A model generated the notes under the pieces. The model did no database searches. It was not told the origin of the DNA and worked only from the letters and a program-made list of their open reading frames with translations. Shown here in pieces: positions 44,905 to 57,479 of a DNA stretch of 64,000 nucleotides. The stretch is from Megascapheus bottae (Eukaryota; Chordata; Mammalia; Rodentia; Geomyidae): positions 34,142,001-34,206,000 of the forward strand of contig JANJXV010000013.1 of assembly GCA_024803745.1 (NCBI GenBank), given 5' to 3'. Every line of letters starts with the position of its first letter. Position 1 is the stretch's first letter. Position numbers and translations under genes: made by a program.

Positions 44905-45700
44905 AGAGTAAAATATTTTAATTATTTTGGTTACATATAAAACATTTAAGTATAATGTTTTTACTAGCCTAATAACTCCTAAGTAAGAAAAAATATCTAC
45001 TGCATAATCTTTTAAAACAGAAATTTGTAAAATGCCATGGTTTTTATAATTGGGAAACAAAAAACGTTTTTAAATATTTTAATTATTTACTGGGAGATTC
45101 TGTGCCTGAGTATTGATAGAACAACAAAACAAGAAAGTATTTTCAATCACTTGTGGAAATCATCTTCCTGTGTTCCAAATACACTAGGCTATGAATAATA
45201 AGAGGTATTTTTATGCTTATAATGGTTGGACTACAAAAACTAGTTCAGTATTTTCAGGAAAGCCTCAGTTTAATGAGTATCAGGAAAAAAGCTAAAGAGC
45301 TTATATTCCATTCTTAGTTTAGAAAAATCACTTACTTTAATGTGACTCAACCTTATATTTATAAAAATGAACTGACTCATCACTAATGTTAAAGTCTACC
45401 AGACAGCATGCTACACAGCAGAAACCAATCCTGTTGCTACTAGTAGATATTTTTAGCAATATTTTGAGAGATATGAAAAATGAGAACATAATTTTAAGAT
45501 TGTAAAAAATTCATTTTACACAGTAGAAAGAAAATTCAAATGGAATATAGAAAGTATGTATCTAATAAAATTGTTTTGCATTAAATAAAAATAGCACCAC
45601 GCTGTTGGCTTAGGATGCAGATCTAATTTTAATAATTTCAAATAAAACTGCATTCATTGTACCTCAGGAAGCAGAATTAAAAAGGACTAAATCAAAGACA
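44905..45700. other. DCDC1 intron, no recognised feature
   Basis: AT-rich sequence. Confidence 0.5.
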
Positions 45701-45702
45701 GA

Positions 45703-45785
45703 GGCTGGAGCTCAGTGGTAGAGCACTTTCCTTGCACGCAAAAATGCCCTAGGTTCAGTCCCCAGCACTAGAGTTGGTGGGGTGG
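45703..45785 (+). mobile_element. ID-like short SINE
   Basis: 'ggctggagctcagtggtaga' and 'gcactttccttgcacgc' with 'ggttcagtccccagcac' form a tRNA-Ala-like ID unit with recognisable A and B boxes. It is followed by a G-rich stretch rather than a Geo half. Confidence 0.8.
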
Positions 45786-46419
45786 GGCCAGTCAGGAGGG
45801 GTGGGGGAGACTATAAGAATTAACACTATATATTCTAGATCGAATTAAGGAAAAGGGTTAGGCCTGCTTGACAGTTTGAACAATTAAATTTTAAATCTTA
45901 CAAATGAAAAATGCTTACTAAAAATAGAATGCTGATGAATTCTTTTCTCTGTTTAAAGAGAAAGAATGAGAAGAAACAGATTCCAATCTTGCATGCAAAA
46001 TATAAGCAGTCATTGGGAGAAAGAACTGTTTTTCAAGCAGGTCCATCAAGGAGTAAAATGTTATGTCCTTCCAGACATATTTAGTGATAGGTTGTCACTG
46101 ATCGGACTGTGCAACTCTCATCAGCCTGATTTTGCTGCTCTAGGCATGTGGTCTACTTCAGCCTTTTCAATGGCATATTAAGGAGACCTATAATTTGTTA
46201 AATTATACAATGTTAAAGTGAGAGAAAATCTTCTAGTTAAATAATCTATCCTAGTACCAATACTGAAATGTCTTAAGATGTTGCTCACTGGTCATATTAT
46301 TTCCACGTCAGTTTTATTTTAAATTTAATTTAAATAAAACTAAAATTCAGTTCCTTAGTCCCACTAGCCATATTTCAAGTTCTCATTTGTCACTGAGTGC
46401 ATTTCTGTCTTCATTGACT

Positions 46420-46610
46420 ACACCAGTTAAGCAATGGGCTCATGAACTGTGATGATCCAGGTTAGAATCCTGGCTCTACCATGTACCAGCTGCCTCTTTA
46501 GTTTTCATTTCTGTCTCTGAAACAAAAATGCTGTAATAGTTGAGTAATAGGGAATCATGGTACTAAAAATAATCATGTTGAGGATTAAAGATTCTTACTC
46601 TTCATCTGTA
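46420..46610 (+). mobile_element. MIR fragment
   Basis: 'aagcaatgggctcatgaact', 'gttagaatcctggctctacc' and 'gtaccagctgcctctttagt' follow the MIR consensus order. Confidence 0.8.
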
Positions 46611-46705
46611 ACTTGCTTGGCCTATTGTCAAAACTCAGCAAATGCCAGTTTCCTTATTAGAGATTCTGACATATTTCTGCTCATGGACAATCATGACCAG
46701 AGATT

Positions 46706-46838
46706 AGGCTACACTTTCTTTTTTCATATATTTTATTGTAATTAATAGAAGAGTTATATTATATTCACCAGATAGAAGGTGCATTACTTTACATACATTG
46801 ACACCCTTTCTCATGTCTTGAACGAGGCTACACTTTCT
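46706..46838 (-). mobile_element. Ultra-short L1 3'-end insertion with target-site duplication
   Basis: The body 46720-46824 is the last about 105 bp of the young L1 3' UTR on the minus strand. It is flanked by AGGCTACACTTTCT at 46706-46719 and 46825-46838. Confidence 0.95.
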
Positions 46839-46839
46839 A

Positions 46840-47217
46840 ATTCTCAAACTCTTCCTCTACTCTTCACTATCACTAACTGTCCAGCAAATTGCTTCTATTT
46901 TACTTTTATTGTCATCAAATCAAATCTCTATGTGAGTGCACAAAAAGAGAGAATATAATTCTGTATTTTAATTAATTTACTTAAGATTGTTAACTTAGAG
47001 ATAACCACTAAAACCACCTTTCACATTTCAAACAAAATGACCACTCTGCAAAAAAGTATGTGAGCGCTAAGTGTTTTGGGTACAACTTCATTATACCTTG
47101 AAATAAGTGAACCTAGGAAATAATTGCTTAAAGGCAATTCATAGAACATATTTTAGTGTTTAAAAAAAACACTAAATTAGGTGATAGATTACTTTAATCA
47201 GACACAAATTAAGTTAC
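46840..47217. other. DCDC1 intron, no feature
   Basis: AT-rich sequence directly downstream of the exon's donor. Nothing recognised. Confidence 0.5.
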
Positions 47218-47343
47218 TTTTCACATCCAGGTAGCAGAATAGCATTAGGATCCATCGAGGCCTTACAGGCAACTCTCACGCCGCTTCTGGCAAATGCAGT
47301 CACTTGGTGAAAAGTCAAACTCAAGACAGGGCTTACTGGAGAT
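47218..47343 (-). CDS. DCDC1: DCDC1 exon, end of doublecortin-like domain
   Basis: 126 bp, minus strand. The acceptor is the AG of 'cattttccag' and the donor is gtaact. It begins with one base completing an Arg codon, then encodes SPVSPVLSLTFHQVTAFARS and …ACKASMDPNAILLPGCE, ending with two bases of an Asn codon finished by the next exon. It follows the VWVSYGATY segment, which closes the doublecortin fold, so this exon is the C-terminal edge of the domain or a linker. A donor four bases nearer the exon start (gtgaaa) would break the phase and is rejected. Confidence 0.92.
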
Positions 47344-47345
47344 CT

Positions 47346-50078
47346 GGAAAATGAAATCTATCTGCAGATCATACATATACTTAAATTTTAACACAAAGCA
47401 ACAATAAGATACACAGTAATTAGTGTCTAATAAAATCTATAAATAAGTGAATTCCTTATTATATAGCAAACTGATACCATAGTGACATCTGAAATGGACA
47501 TTTTATTTTGTTTTGCTGACAGTATAAATGTGTTGAGAATAACTGGGAGGTAAGTATTTTTAAAAAATAATTGCAATGATGAGAACATTGCGAGGAATAT
47601 TGTTGTTTACATAATGTTCATTTTGCATGCATTTATGTTGTTCTGATTTAATTTTCATACTATAAATTTTAGGAAAATTGTTTCAGGTGAATTTGAGAAG
47701 TAAAATCAAATCAAAAACATTTCATAAATTTGAAGGATTAGTCATGATTTGGAAAATGAGTCACTTTTCTCTAAATTAGTGACAGATTTGCTATATAACT
47801 TTAGAAGACAGCCATATCATCTGTACAGCTTGATCCAAAAATATTTCCGTGAATCTAATGATTAGGAGACAAACAAATTTAGAAAATGGGACAATCTACA
47901 AGAAAGTTGTATGGATTCTTGAAAAGGAAAATATCCATATCATAGAAAAAAAATAAAGAGAGAGAGACTATTTTAAGTTTAAGATGTATTAAGAGCAAAT
48001 ATTTAGATTAAAGATGTATTAAGAGTATTTAAGATTTAAGATGACTATCAAAAGTAGCCTAATGCCATACAGGAAGTTTATTACCAAAAGCCAGAAAGTA
48101 CATTTTAGGCAGCTTGAACACAGACTGTCTATTACATGATAGCATGTTATTAGTGACTTCATTGGATATCATGAGGTAGCTATATTGAAGAAAGACCTGT
48201 GTTCCAGCTAACTAAAACACTCAGGAGTGCAATTGTGCTTATTGTCTAGAATTGCTTTCAAACTATTCAAGAGAAAAGGGAGGTATAAAGTAGATAACAA
48301 ATATGGAAAACTCTTTAAATTGGGGGATCCAGGTGAGGAGTTAATAGAGATTTACTGTACTATGCTTGCAACTCATCAAAGATTTAAATTTTTCAAGATA
48401 AAAATTTTGGGGGAAAGGCAAAAATAGGACAAAATCATCTTTAGAAAAGAAGTAATCTCACCCTCACTTTCATAAATTATCTATAGTGTAAATTAAACAT
48501 GCTAGAATTACTTCCTGAAAATGAATACTTTATTATAAATTCACATTTTCTCAATGTACTTTGAACTAGGTGAAAATAACTTCTTAGACACAACAATTTT
48601 AAGTTATTATCATGACAAAATGTTACAATGGTTGCTTGCACTTTGTATCAGACTAGTGCTTTATTTTCAAAACTAGAACAGAATGTATTATCTTCTTAAA
48701 GGAACAATGAATTACAAATGCCTTATAAATCTTTCTTTCCCACTCCAACAGCCAGCTGATTTTGGAATATTCTAGATTATTTGCATATTACTAATCACCC
48801 CACAAATATGATATAAGCTAAGAAAAGTATTTAATCTACTTAAACTGATACGTCTCAGCAAAGTAATCAAAAATGTCAAAATTAGTTATTGTTCTTATTC
48901 GGACAATAATACCAGGAAGAAATAATAATGGCTTGGATCTTATCAATCCAAGAGCTTGCTAAATTTTTCCAAAAGTCTTGGTAATTTAAAATTTTACTAC
49001 TATTTTCTATTATTGTTTAAAACAATTCAATTAACAGCATAATTACATTATATTTTGAAATTTGCTTCTGAGAGAAAGCCTTATCTCTTACTAGGACATT
49101 TTTAATTCTTAATTTATACAACACAGAAAATAAGTAAGCATTTGAAAATAATTAAACACGTATACTACAGATTCAGATGACATAAAAATATTTTAATATG
49201 CTATCACAAATTATCCTATCAACCTCTTCCTATACCTTCATGGATTTCTGGGGAGATTTATGTTTCAGTACTTGAAATTTTGACTCATTGAAGAAATAGG
49301 AAATCTAATCAGCCCACAATTCTGTAAAGATTTAGGTTAGTCTATGCTATTTTCCATGATAAATTTACATATGATCAAATGATCTAGTATGTGCAAAATT
49401 ATTTTCCTTATTCTTTCCTACAGCTAAATAATGAGCTAAGAAAATTAAAAATAGGCAGAAGAATGTGTTTAAGTTTCCTGACATGCAAATGTAGAGTTCA
49501 TTCAGATGTATCCTGTCAAAATATGCATAAATTTCCCAGATAGTCAACACAACAGCCCAGTTCATCAGTGCCTGTATTCCACGGCCCTTTTCTCTCTTCA
49601 GAAATACAGATAATTTTATGCAGGAATTTACCAATCTACAAAAAAATTACACAATGCTCAGCAATAACCAGTAATTACTGTGGGATAATGTAAGGCACGT
49701 TTGAGGAATATAACTTTGATAGGATAAGGCTTACAAGCTTTACCAATTTGTCTTTAGTTGGCTTGTCACTGGTGCTTAAAAGGTTAAGACTTTATTTGTG
49801 AAAACATAGAGAGATACTGGGGAATCATGTTGTCTACAGCTTCATAAATCTTGCTTAAGATCCTTTTCAATTACCATCCATTTCTCCTTTAAAAAGGGAC
49901 AAAAAAATAGAGGAGTGGAAGCAGGTCAGGGCAGTGTGCGACAATGACAGTGTGATGGGCTTGGGCCCCCCGTGGCGTTTCCATCTGCTATCATTAAGGT
50001 GACTACTCAGACATGAACAAATCCCTCTTGCTGTGCTGACAGGCAGACTTCAAGAACTATGACAAGGCATTAAGACAG
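47346..50078. other. DCDC1 intron, repeat-poor
   Basis: AT-rich single-copy-like sequence with short local direct repeats around 47975-48040. No exon, RNA gene or young transposon recognised. Confidence 0.5.
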
Positions 50079-50080
50079 AA

Positions 50081-50120
50081 AGTCAGAGAGAGCGAGAGAG
50101 AGCGAGAGAGAGCGAGAGAG

Positions 50121-50176
<56 letters not shown>
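50081..50176 (+). repeat. (GAGAGAGC)n grading into (GA)n
   Basis: Four to five 8-bp units with a C at a fixed position, then a pure GA run of about 28 units. Purine-only except for the periodic C. Confidence 0.95.
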
Positions 50177-50178
<2 letters not shown>

Positions 50179-50347
50179 GTCATATTCCATTCCATAAAAA
50201 ATACTGTCTCAAAATAGGCTCCTGAAATTTTATTGGAATTCAAAAATTTTAATAATTTTCCTAAAAGGTGATTGTTGACTTCTCTTAAATAGATTAGTTC
50301 ACCCCTGGAGAGATGGAAGGCAGACAGAATAAATCCCTCTGTCCTAC

Positions 50348-50511
50348 CTGTATGTTGCACCATAAGAGACCCAGACCTTTTGCTCATTCTTCAGCAGAAG
50401 TGGATCCTTAATTTCTTGACCACGCTCATCAAAAAGCCGGGTAGGAGAAAAATTGAGGCCTGGTGGCTTGATGGAAGAAGCTTGAAGCCTTTGGTGAATC
50501 TTCAGAAATAA
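50348..50511 (-). CDS. DCDC1: DCDC1 exon, doublecortin-like domain core
   Basis: 164 bp, minus strand. The acceptor is the AG of 'ctcccctccaccag' and the donor is gtagga. Starts phase 0, ends phase 2. The peptide starts LFLKIHQRLQASSIKPPGLN and continues to TRLFDERGQEIKDPLLLKNE, QKVWVSYGATY. The order (helix with LQ, then RLF(Y)D.xGxEI.D, then LL..…VWVSYG) is the second half of a doublecortin (DCX) domain, where tubulin-binding domains carry 'YT.DG..V' and 'V.ACG'. This is the strongest evidence for gene identity. Confidence 0.95.
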
Positions 50512-50513
50512 CT

Positions 50514-53407
50514 GGTGGAGGGGAGGGAGATGAAGAAGAACAATAACCTAAAACGTGAACCTCTATAATAAACTGTCTCTACTCTGTAACAAATGAAGTC
50601 CAAACAAATGATAATTAAATTCATATAGAATGTTTAAAGAAGTGTGAAATGACAGCAATGTTTAGCTCTGTGTAAAGTAACAAAATGAGCATAGGCTTTT
50701 AACCAGCAGGGGGTGCCACAGGCTTGTGATTGAGCTCTGACCCTTTGGCACAGCAACTGAAAGCAGATGTGTCCTTCTCACAGAAAGAGCATTTAGCAGC
50801 TGCTTGCTCTAACCATCCTTGTTGATAAGGGCTAGGCTTTTCTTATCTGAGCTACACATTTCATTAGGGCCTTCCAGACTAGGTTAAAGTTTTGCAACAG
50901 ACAATGACTGTCCCTGTTTCTAGCAAACCTCAGGTTATGGCAGCCAAATTCACCACTTAGAGTACTGCAAAAATTGGCAAGAACCTCAGGCTTAGTTGAC
51001 TGGTGTTGAACTCTTTTATTTGCAATCCCGGCAACTTGTGACCATCTACAGTAATGGCTATTTTCAAATTGTGGATTAGGCATTACTGGAAGTATGAAGT
51101 ATTTTACACAACAGCTTTGTGCTTGTCTTCAGATAGTATAAGCTGTGAAGGCATTCCTCATTTAAGGCATACTTCTTATCTGAAATAAATCTACCTGAAC
51201 TGCGCCACATGGCTATTTAAGAAGGCGTCTTTTCATTATTACCCGTCACCTTTGTTTCAGTGTTCCAGCCCCTGCTCTTTCTTGCTCTGTACCCCACACT
51301 ATCCATCATTCTGGTTTCCCCCTCCCCAGCCTTCTGTCACAGGCTTCCTTTTCTTCTCTCCCTTGTCAGTTTTTGTGTCTCTCAATTTTTGTTATTTTTT
51401 AATCCCTGCAGGGCATGGATATAGTTGTGGATTTCTTTGTGTAGCTCCTTTTATTAATTTCCATTGAAAATATATTACAAAATACCCAAAGCCGAATTTC
51501 AGAGAAAAAAAGAAAGAAAAGTTGGCCTTTGATCTCTGGTATCTCATGAATTACCTATAAATTCTTGGCTTAGTAAAACAATTTAATCACGAATGATAGT
51601 TGTAGAATGTATAAGAATTACACTTTATCCTGAAGATAAAGAATTCTATCTCCAATGCCATTGATTTCACTGGCTCTACAGTGACTAGAGTTTTCATTTA
51701 ACATAGGAGAACTGGAAATGATAAATTTTTATAAATAATTTCATTAGCATTAGTTCTCATCCTGCAGAGACAAACGCTGTGACTTAAAAATGATGATTAC
51801 TGGCCTCTTCGGCTGAATAAGAAGCAACGCCATTAGTGAAAATCTGATTCTTTTTTTCAGTACTAGAGCCACAAAGCTATTCTGAAATCTACAGCCTGTA
51901 TTTCCAAAGCCCTACGTGTATTTCAGTGTGATCTCAACCCTTGAGCTTAGTTTGGCTGCTTTGCTATGATTTCAGAAGACATGTAATGCTGATCATTTTG
52001 TGAATCACAGGGATTTGGCTTTCAAGGCAGCACCTTTTAGTAAAGGGAAAAGATACAAAAGACCTGCTCTCACAAAGAAATGTGTGCTCCAAGGACAGGG
52101 ACGTGATCGTAGAGCACCTGACCGCTTAAACCAATTCACATTCACAGGAGTTGCATTGTAATCTCTATTTTCTCAACTTGGTGACAGACTGCCCTTTAGA
52201 TGTTCACAGATGAACATTCGGCAGCCTACAGGAGGTAAGGACCTCAGTGTCTTCCATCCTTAGGGCTGGGCTATGGAAACCAAAAATTGTGATAATCTTC
52301 TTTAAAGCTATCATCACCAGGCCTTTATAGGATAAAAATTCATTCAAGGATCTGAGAAGAGTATGAAACATCTTAAGCTAGTGATTGAGACAAGTGTTCA
52401 CACAAGAGGACAGACGTGGGTATCATAAGTGTCCTAACAAAGGTTTTATAATGCCCCATATTGAAGTTTTCCTTCAGATGTACTTACAAAATGAAGAAAA
52501 GCACAATTTCAAACACTAGTCAAAACACTTTCCTGTGATAACACCTTCCAGTGTGTGTGGTATAAATGACATCTTTGATTTTAGTATAGACTAAAACTGT
52601 GAGGGAAGAGGAGGTTGGTAGAAAATTCTAGGAGGGCTTTTGCCATAGTGGCGATTCTCAGGAATGTGATAGTAAAAAGAAACCAGTTAAGATTCTGGAT
52701 CTTTCTCTAATCAACCAAGGTAGTAATTCCTTGTTTCCTTTGGTTCTTGCTAATAATCCAGTGACAGCTTCCCAACACATATGCAATTTTTGTGATTGTC
52801 TATTAAGGCCAGATAATGGACACCACCTGGGAGAGGTAAATCTGGGATTGCTGAGCTGAAAGGGGCAAGACAGCACAAGTTTCAGAACAAAGATAAGGCA
52901 GGGGTGCCCAAAACACTGGTGTGCACTCGGGCGCATAACCCCAATTTGTAAACAACAGCGTGTTCAGTGTCCTTTTATGCAAGACAAAGCCTCAAAACAA
53001 AAGCTCTGAACGTGTTGGTTCTGCCTGAGAACTATCCTGGTTGTCTGGCAAATAAGCAAAGGTAAATGTGCCTAAGATAAACCAGCTGGACTTGTTCACA
53101 GTAGACATGACTAAGGCTACATAGTCACTCTGAGTTTAAAGATTAGAAATGCTGAAGACCTAGAGCCTTTCCTCCACTGAGTGTTTCTTTTCAGAGTGTA
53201 AAAAAGAGCAATCCTGATGGATCTAACCCAGGTCATTGCAGACAGATATCCAGCTACAAACCAAATGAAACTTGGGTCTCCTGTGTAAGATCAGTTTACC
53301 CAAGAGCAAATAACGGATCTTTTGCCAACAATTATTTAGATATAATCGTCTAAATTTATGTAACATGTAAAAAAACACTTAGAGTCATGGGTAAACATGA
53401 AACTCAC
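50514..53407. other. DCDC1 intron, repeat-poor
   Basis: Nearly 3 kb without recognisable young repeats; parts (51240-51420, 51780-51990, 52060-52300) are less AT-rich. No exon on either strand fits the gene frame. Candidate regulatory sequence by composition only. Confidence 0.5.
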
Positions 53408-53509
53408 TCTTTGCATGATATCGCCAGTTTGAGTTAGATTATTAGACTCCAGATCTTTTTTACTGATGTAAACACGGGTCTCTCCAGTGGCTTTACCATT
53501 TTCAAAAAC
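53408..53509 (-). CDS. DCDC1: DCDC1 exon, doublecortin-like domain N-terminal half
   Basis: 102 bp, exactly 34 codons, phase 0 at both ends, minus strand. The acceptor is the AG of 'ttcatttttcag' and the donor gtgagt is near-consensus. The peptide starts VFENGKATGETRVYISKKDL and ends NLTQTGDIMQR. V(R)VFENG…G…V.I is the opening strand pair of a doublecortin domain ('vyrNGd..…'). It joins VKLR of the exon at 57821 and LFLKI of the exon at 50348. Confidence 0.95.
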
Positions 53510-53734
53510 CTGAAAAATGAAAACACAATGAAAAATTAATAAATACCCTCACAGTGATATACTTACTTAAACAGAGATATACAAAGAGAACCACATAAAG
53601 CAAAGAATAGATATAAGTACATGGCAATGGAGATCAAGATTCCTAAACAGCAATACAAAAAATATAAAGAAAAGCCCAGCATCTGCCTTTGATTTTTTAC
53701 TCTTTTATCTGACCTATAGTCCCTAGAAACTTTT

Positions 53735-53980
53735 TCTTTTTTTTCTTTTTTTTTTTCCTTTTCTGCCAGTCCTGAGTCAGGGCCTGGGTACTGTCCTTGA
53801 GCTTTCTCCAGGCTAATGCTCTACCACTTGAGCCACAGCGCCACTTCCGGATTTCTGGTGGTTAATTAGAATAAGAGTCTCAGAACTTTTGTGCTCGGGT
53901 TGACTTTTAACTGTTTGCCTCAGATCACAGCTTCCTGAGTAGCTAGTATTACAGGTCTGAGCCACCAGTGCCCTGCAAAG
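53735..53980 (-). mobile_element. Composite SINE (B1-like head, Geo-like tail)
   Basis: 'tgccagtcctgagtcagggc', 'ccacttgagccacagcgcca' and 'ggtctgagccaccagtgccc'. Followed at 53995-54029 by the end of another Geo unit on the plus strand with a poly-A tail. Confidence 0.9.
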
Positions 53981-54034
53981 AAAATGAAATAAAGAGATTA
54001 AGCCCCATGACCCACAAAAAAAAAAAAAGCATTT

Positions 54035-54320
54035 CAAATGTTTGTGAGGAATAGGTTCTTTATATTACCAAAGTGTTACAGTTACGTAAGTCAGGTAATG
54101 AGTGGACTTCTTTGGAACAGTGTTACTACTTCCCTCATTCTCTCCCTTGTTTTTCCTTCCCAACTTCCCCTACCCCCATCACATTGAGTAATTCACTTCC
54201 AACCTAGTGTCTGGTGGGTTTCACTGTTGTCCATTTTAAATGCATACATTCAACAAATTGTTGTGACTACAGAACACTTCATTAGGCCATGCTCACTGAA
54301 GGGAAACCTATACTAGCAAG
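54035..54320 (-). mobile_element. Old L1 3'-end fragment
   Basis: 'ttaccaaagtgttacagtta', 'gtaagtcaggtaatgagtgg' and 'tgttactacttccctcattc' read as the reverse of an older L1 3' UTR seen in many rodents. Confidence 0.65.
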
Positions 54321-54970
54321 TGTCCTGGTCCAAAGGATGCAAATAAACTAGGATCCCCAGAGCGGCTCCTCCAAAATGAGCCAACATCCTTCTCACCACC
54401 TGAAGGGGCCAAACAGAGTGTGCCACCCAGGGGCAGGGCAAAGGAGCACTATTGAATAATTTAACCTTGGTTGTTTTTATTCCTCCGAAATTTCTTTTCT
54501 TACTTTTTTGATATACTGTCTACATTGAGGTACCCATTTTATGTATTTCTAGTGCTATTTAGAGAAAAAACAATCTGGGATAATAACTGATTTCATAAAA
54601 TGAAGAAGACTATCTTCTATAATTTTGCCATAGTTCAAATTTTATCTCAGTAGTCTTAATACAGTTTGGGAAATAATGTGTTGCGAAAGTACTCCCTCAG
54701 TCTTTTCTGGGGAGTAGGCTGAGGAGGTGTCCTCTGGATTTATCACAGCTTATTTTCTTTAGGAGAGAGTCATCATGTCAAGAACAGCAGGTATCATTCC
54801 ACTCAGTGCTTTTCTTGAACTACTGATGAGTCACTGGAACCACTTCAGTTGGTTCTCAGTCCATTAATACTTCTTTCTCCACAGTGTCTTGACCTGAGAT
54901 TCTAAGAATATAATTCTGAGCCAAAAAAAAAAAATCTCCAGAACTGGTAGAGTAGAGCAAAAAAAAAAAA
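54321..54970. other. DCDC1 intron, no recognised feature
   Basis: Unassigned sequence with two short poly-A runs at the right end. Confidence 0.5.
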
Positions 54971-54972
54971 AA

Positions 54973-55152
54973 GTCACCGGAGCTGGTAGTGCTAGCATGC
55001 ATAAAGACCTAGGTTCAATTCCTTGGTACCATATACACAGAAAAAACCAGAAGTGATGCGGTGGCTCTAGTAGTAGAGCACTAGCCTTGAGAAAGTCCAA
55101 GGACAGGGTGCAGGCCCTGAATTCAAGTCCCAGGACTGGCAAAAAAAAATCT
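54973..55152 (+). mobile_element. IDL-Geo SINE, 5'-shortened
   Basis: 'cggagctggtagtgctagca', 'gacctaggttcaattccttg' and 'attcaagtcccaggactggc' with an A tail. The left monomer lacks part of its promoter region. Confidence 0.88.
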
Positions 55153-56270
55153 CCTTTAAACCCAACTGTTTCCCGAAAACATAGGGGAATACAGTGAGAA
55201 GGAAATCTGATTGTTCTCCAAATCTCTTGAAGGTCCCAATATGAACAGAACTCAAACAACAGAGAAATGTACCAGTGAAAACTTGTGACTTCAGTGGCTT
55301 GCATGCTGCAAGGTTAGTGTTGACAACATCTCAATTTGTATAACTTATTGATGTTCCTTCGTTGAGACTTGCTAAGCATGGAATCAGAGAAACAAAAATT
55401 ATCTTCTAGAAAATATCAAGTGTGAGTGCTAATCCCCACACTGAGGAAGCAGAGGGGAGTTCGTTGCCAGCTAAGACATTCATTAGCTATCTGCTTTGTT
55501 CACTACTGAAAGAAATATAGATTAATTAAAAAAAAAACACTGCCTGGAACTCTAAAACGTTCTCTAAGAACGTTAATGGTTAATGTGTTAATGGTTAAGC
55601 CAAAATTTATAGGTATGTAAGTGAAAGAAGTCTACCTTCCATTATCATTTTTATCATGTGCTTTTGCTGTTTCTCCAAAAACTTAAAATTCAAAACAGAA
55701 ATTCTAAGATCTATTTTCCCTAAGGCAATAGCTCTGACTTCAAGCTTATACTAATATAGTCAATTAAAAAATTCAAGCATGCGGAGTATTTTATTTCTAA
55801 TGTCCAATCTTTGAAAAAGGTATCTCTCTAAACAGAAACTTTGCTATGACTGACTAGGCATGGGAAAATAACCTACCTTTCTCTCCTACTGCTTGATCAT
55901 TGGCTAAGAAAAACCAACTGCTGTGGTGGCTTCTCAGTAGCTCTCTGCATGCCTAACCTCCCTACAGCTCTAAAATTAAATTCTCACCCTTGGACTAAGA
56001 TGATACAAAAAGCTAGCTGGGGCTAGCCTTGAGCTCTAAGAAGTAAGAGGAAAATAACCTACCAAATAATGATTCTGATCCTCTTGCAAAATATGGGAGC
56101 TAATGACATACCTAAGAACAGGCATTTATTTCTATGCCTCTAGTTATACAAAGTACAAAGACTGAAGAAGTGTGCCACACATTTTTACTTCACATTGATA
56201 CTAACTTTGCTTGAGTGGGATTCAATTAAATTGACACCAGTTGTTCATTATAGTGTTATAAATTAATCCA
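55153..56270. other. DCDC1 intron, no clear feature
   Basis: AT-rich. A weak B1-like segment may lie at 55428-55490. Otherwise nothing recognised. Confidence 0.45.
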
Positions 56271-56271
56271 T

Positions 56272-56440
56272 TCTTCCAACAAATATTTATTGAGTGCTTA
56301 GCATGTGCCAAGTACTATTCAGGTCCCTAAAAACATATCAGAGAAGTAAAATTTCTTCTTTGGAGCTAATTATCCTATCTTCTGCTACGCTAGAAGATAG
56401 ATAATAAAGGAATAAACAGAGCAAATAAGGGTAAAGCATA
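56272..56440 (+). mobile_element. Ancient repeat, L2-like 3' end
   Basis: 'aacaaatatttattgagtgc', 'agcatgtgccaagtactatt' and 'gagctaattatcct' match the well-known 'tattgagtgcctactatgtgcca' type of ancient mammalian repeat, which I take to be L2. Confidence 0.6.
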
Positions 56441-56636
56441 TGGATCTTGTGAGGCCTGAAATTCATAAAATTGGGGGAGCCTTTTAAATAGAAAACTATA
56501 AAGTCACAGCTAGACATTCATTTAGAACAGGAAAAATAAAGCACAACTTGCATGTATTAAAAAACTACTATAGCAAAAATATTTTAAAAATTAATAAAGA
56601 CATAAAAAATCTTTTCATTAAGAAACTACCCAAAGG

Positions 56637-56826
56637 GGCCAGGAATTTGGCCTAGTGGTAGAGTGCTTGCCTAGCATGCACAAAGACCCGGGTTCAATTT
56701 CTTGGTACCACATACTTAGAAAAAGCCGAAAGTGGTGCTAAGGCTCAAGTGGTAGAGCTCTAGCCTTGAGAGAGTCCAAGGACAGGGCTCAGGCTCTGAG
56801 CTCAAGCCCAGGACTGGCCAAAAAAA
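56637..56826 (+). mobile_element. IDL-Geo SINE
   Basis: Complete dimer: 'gccaggaatttggcctagtg', 'gacccgggttcaatttcttg', 'aggctcaagtggtagagctc' and 'ctcaagcccaggactggcc' plus an A tail. Confidence 0.95.
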
Positions 56827-56904
56827 GTAAGATAATTGGATATTTTCTCTAATATGGTTAATTCCTTTTATTATTGATTCAAAAAGATTTGGGATTTTTT
56901 TGTT

Positions 56905-57112
56905 TGTTTCTTACATTACTGGAGACTGCACTCATGGCCTTACCCATGCTAGGCAGAACACTAGCCCTTGAACCACATTCCCCAGTCTTTTTATTCATAT
57001 TTTGATTTTGAGACAGAATCTCATTAACTTTGCTCAGGCTGGCCTCAAACTTGCAATCACCTTACTTCACCTTCTAAATAACTGAGATGACAAGTACACA
57101 CCACCATGCTTA
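56905..57112 (-). mobile_element. ID/B1 chimeric SINE, older
   Basis: 'attactggagactgcactca' with 'gctaggcagaacactagccc' (ID half), then 'tttgctcaggctggcctcaa' and 'cacaccaccatgcttagc' (B1 half). A dimer type different from IDL-Geo. Confidence 0.75.
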
Positions 57113-57479
57113 GCAAGAAAAGTTCTCTTGATTGCACAATTTTGTCACATCACAAAAGTTGTTAGGATTGGACTCAAATTTACCAAAACTTTGACGAGCT
57201 TTCTTTCAACTATAAGCTACAAATCTGGAAGGATTTTCTACAAATTTGTTGTCTCTGTTAATTCCATCTTATGTTGATCCTTCACCATCCATCCACCTAC
57301 TTTTTGTTGTCAAGCACAATAAGACCCAGGAAGCAATATCCTATGGTGTCAACAGGCAGTCTCCATATTGGAAGCTCTCCCCACACCAAGGCTACTTAGG
57401 ATGGATTACTCAAAAAAGTGACTGCAAAGTCCTAATTACATTTCATTGTGGTTAAACGACATGTATCCTTAGCTACATC

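Noticed and set aside
47211..47220. Alternative donor gtgaaa for the exon at 47218
   Set aside because: Using it breaks the phase with the next exon, while gtaact keeps it.
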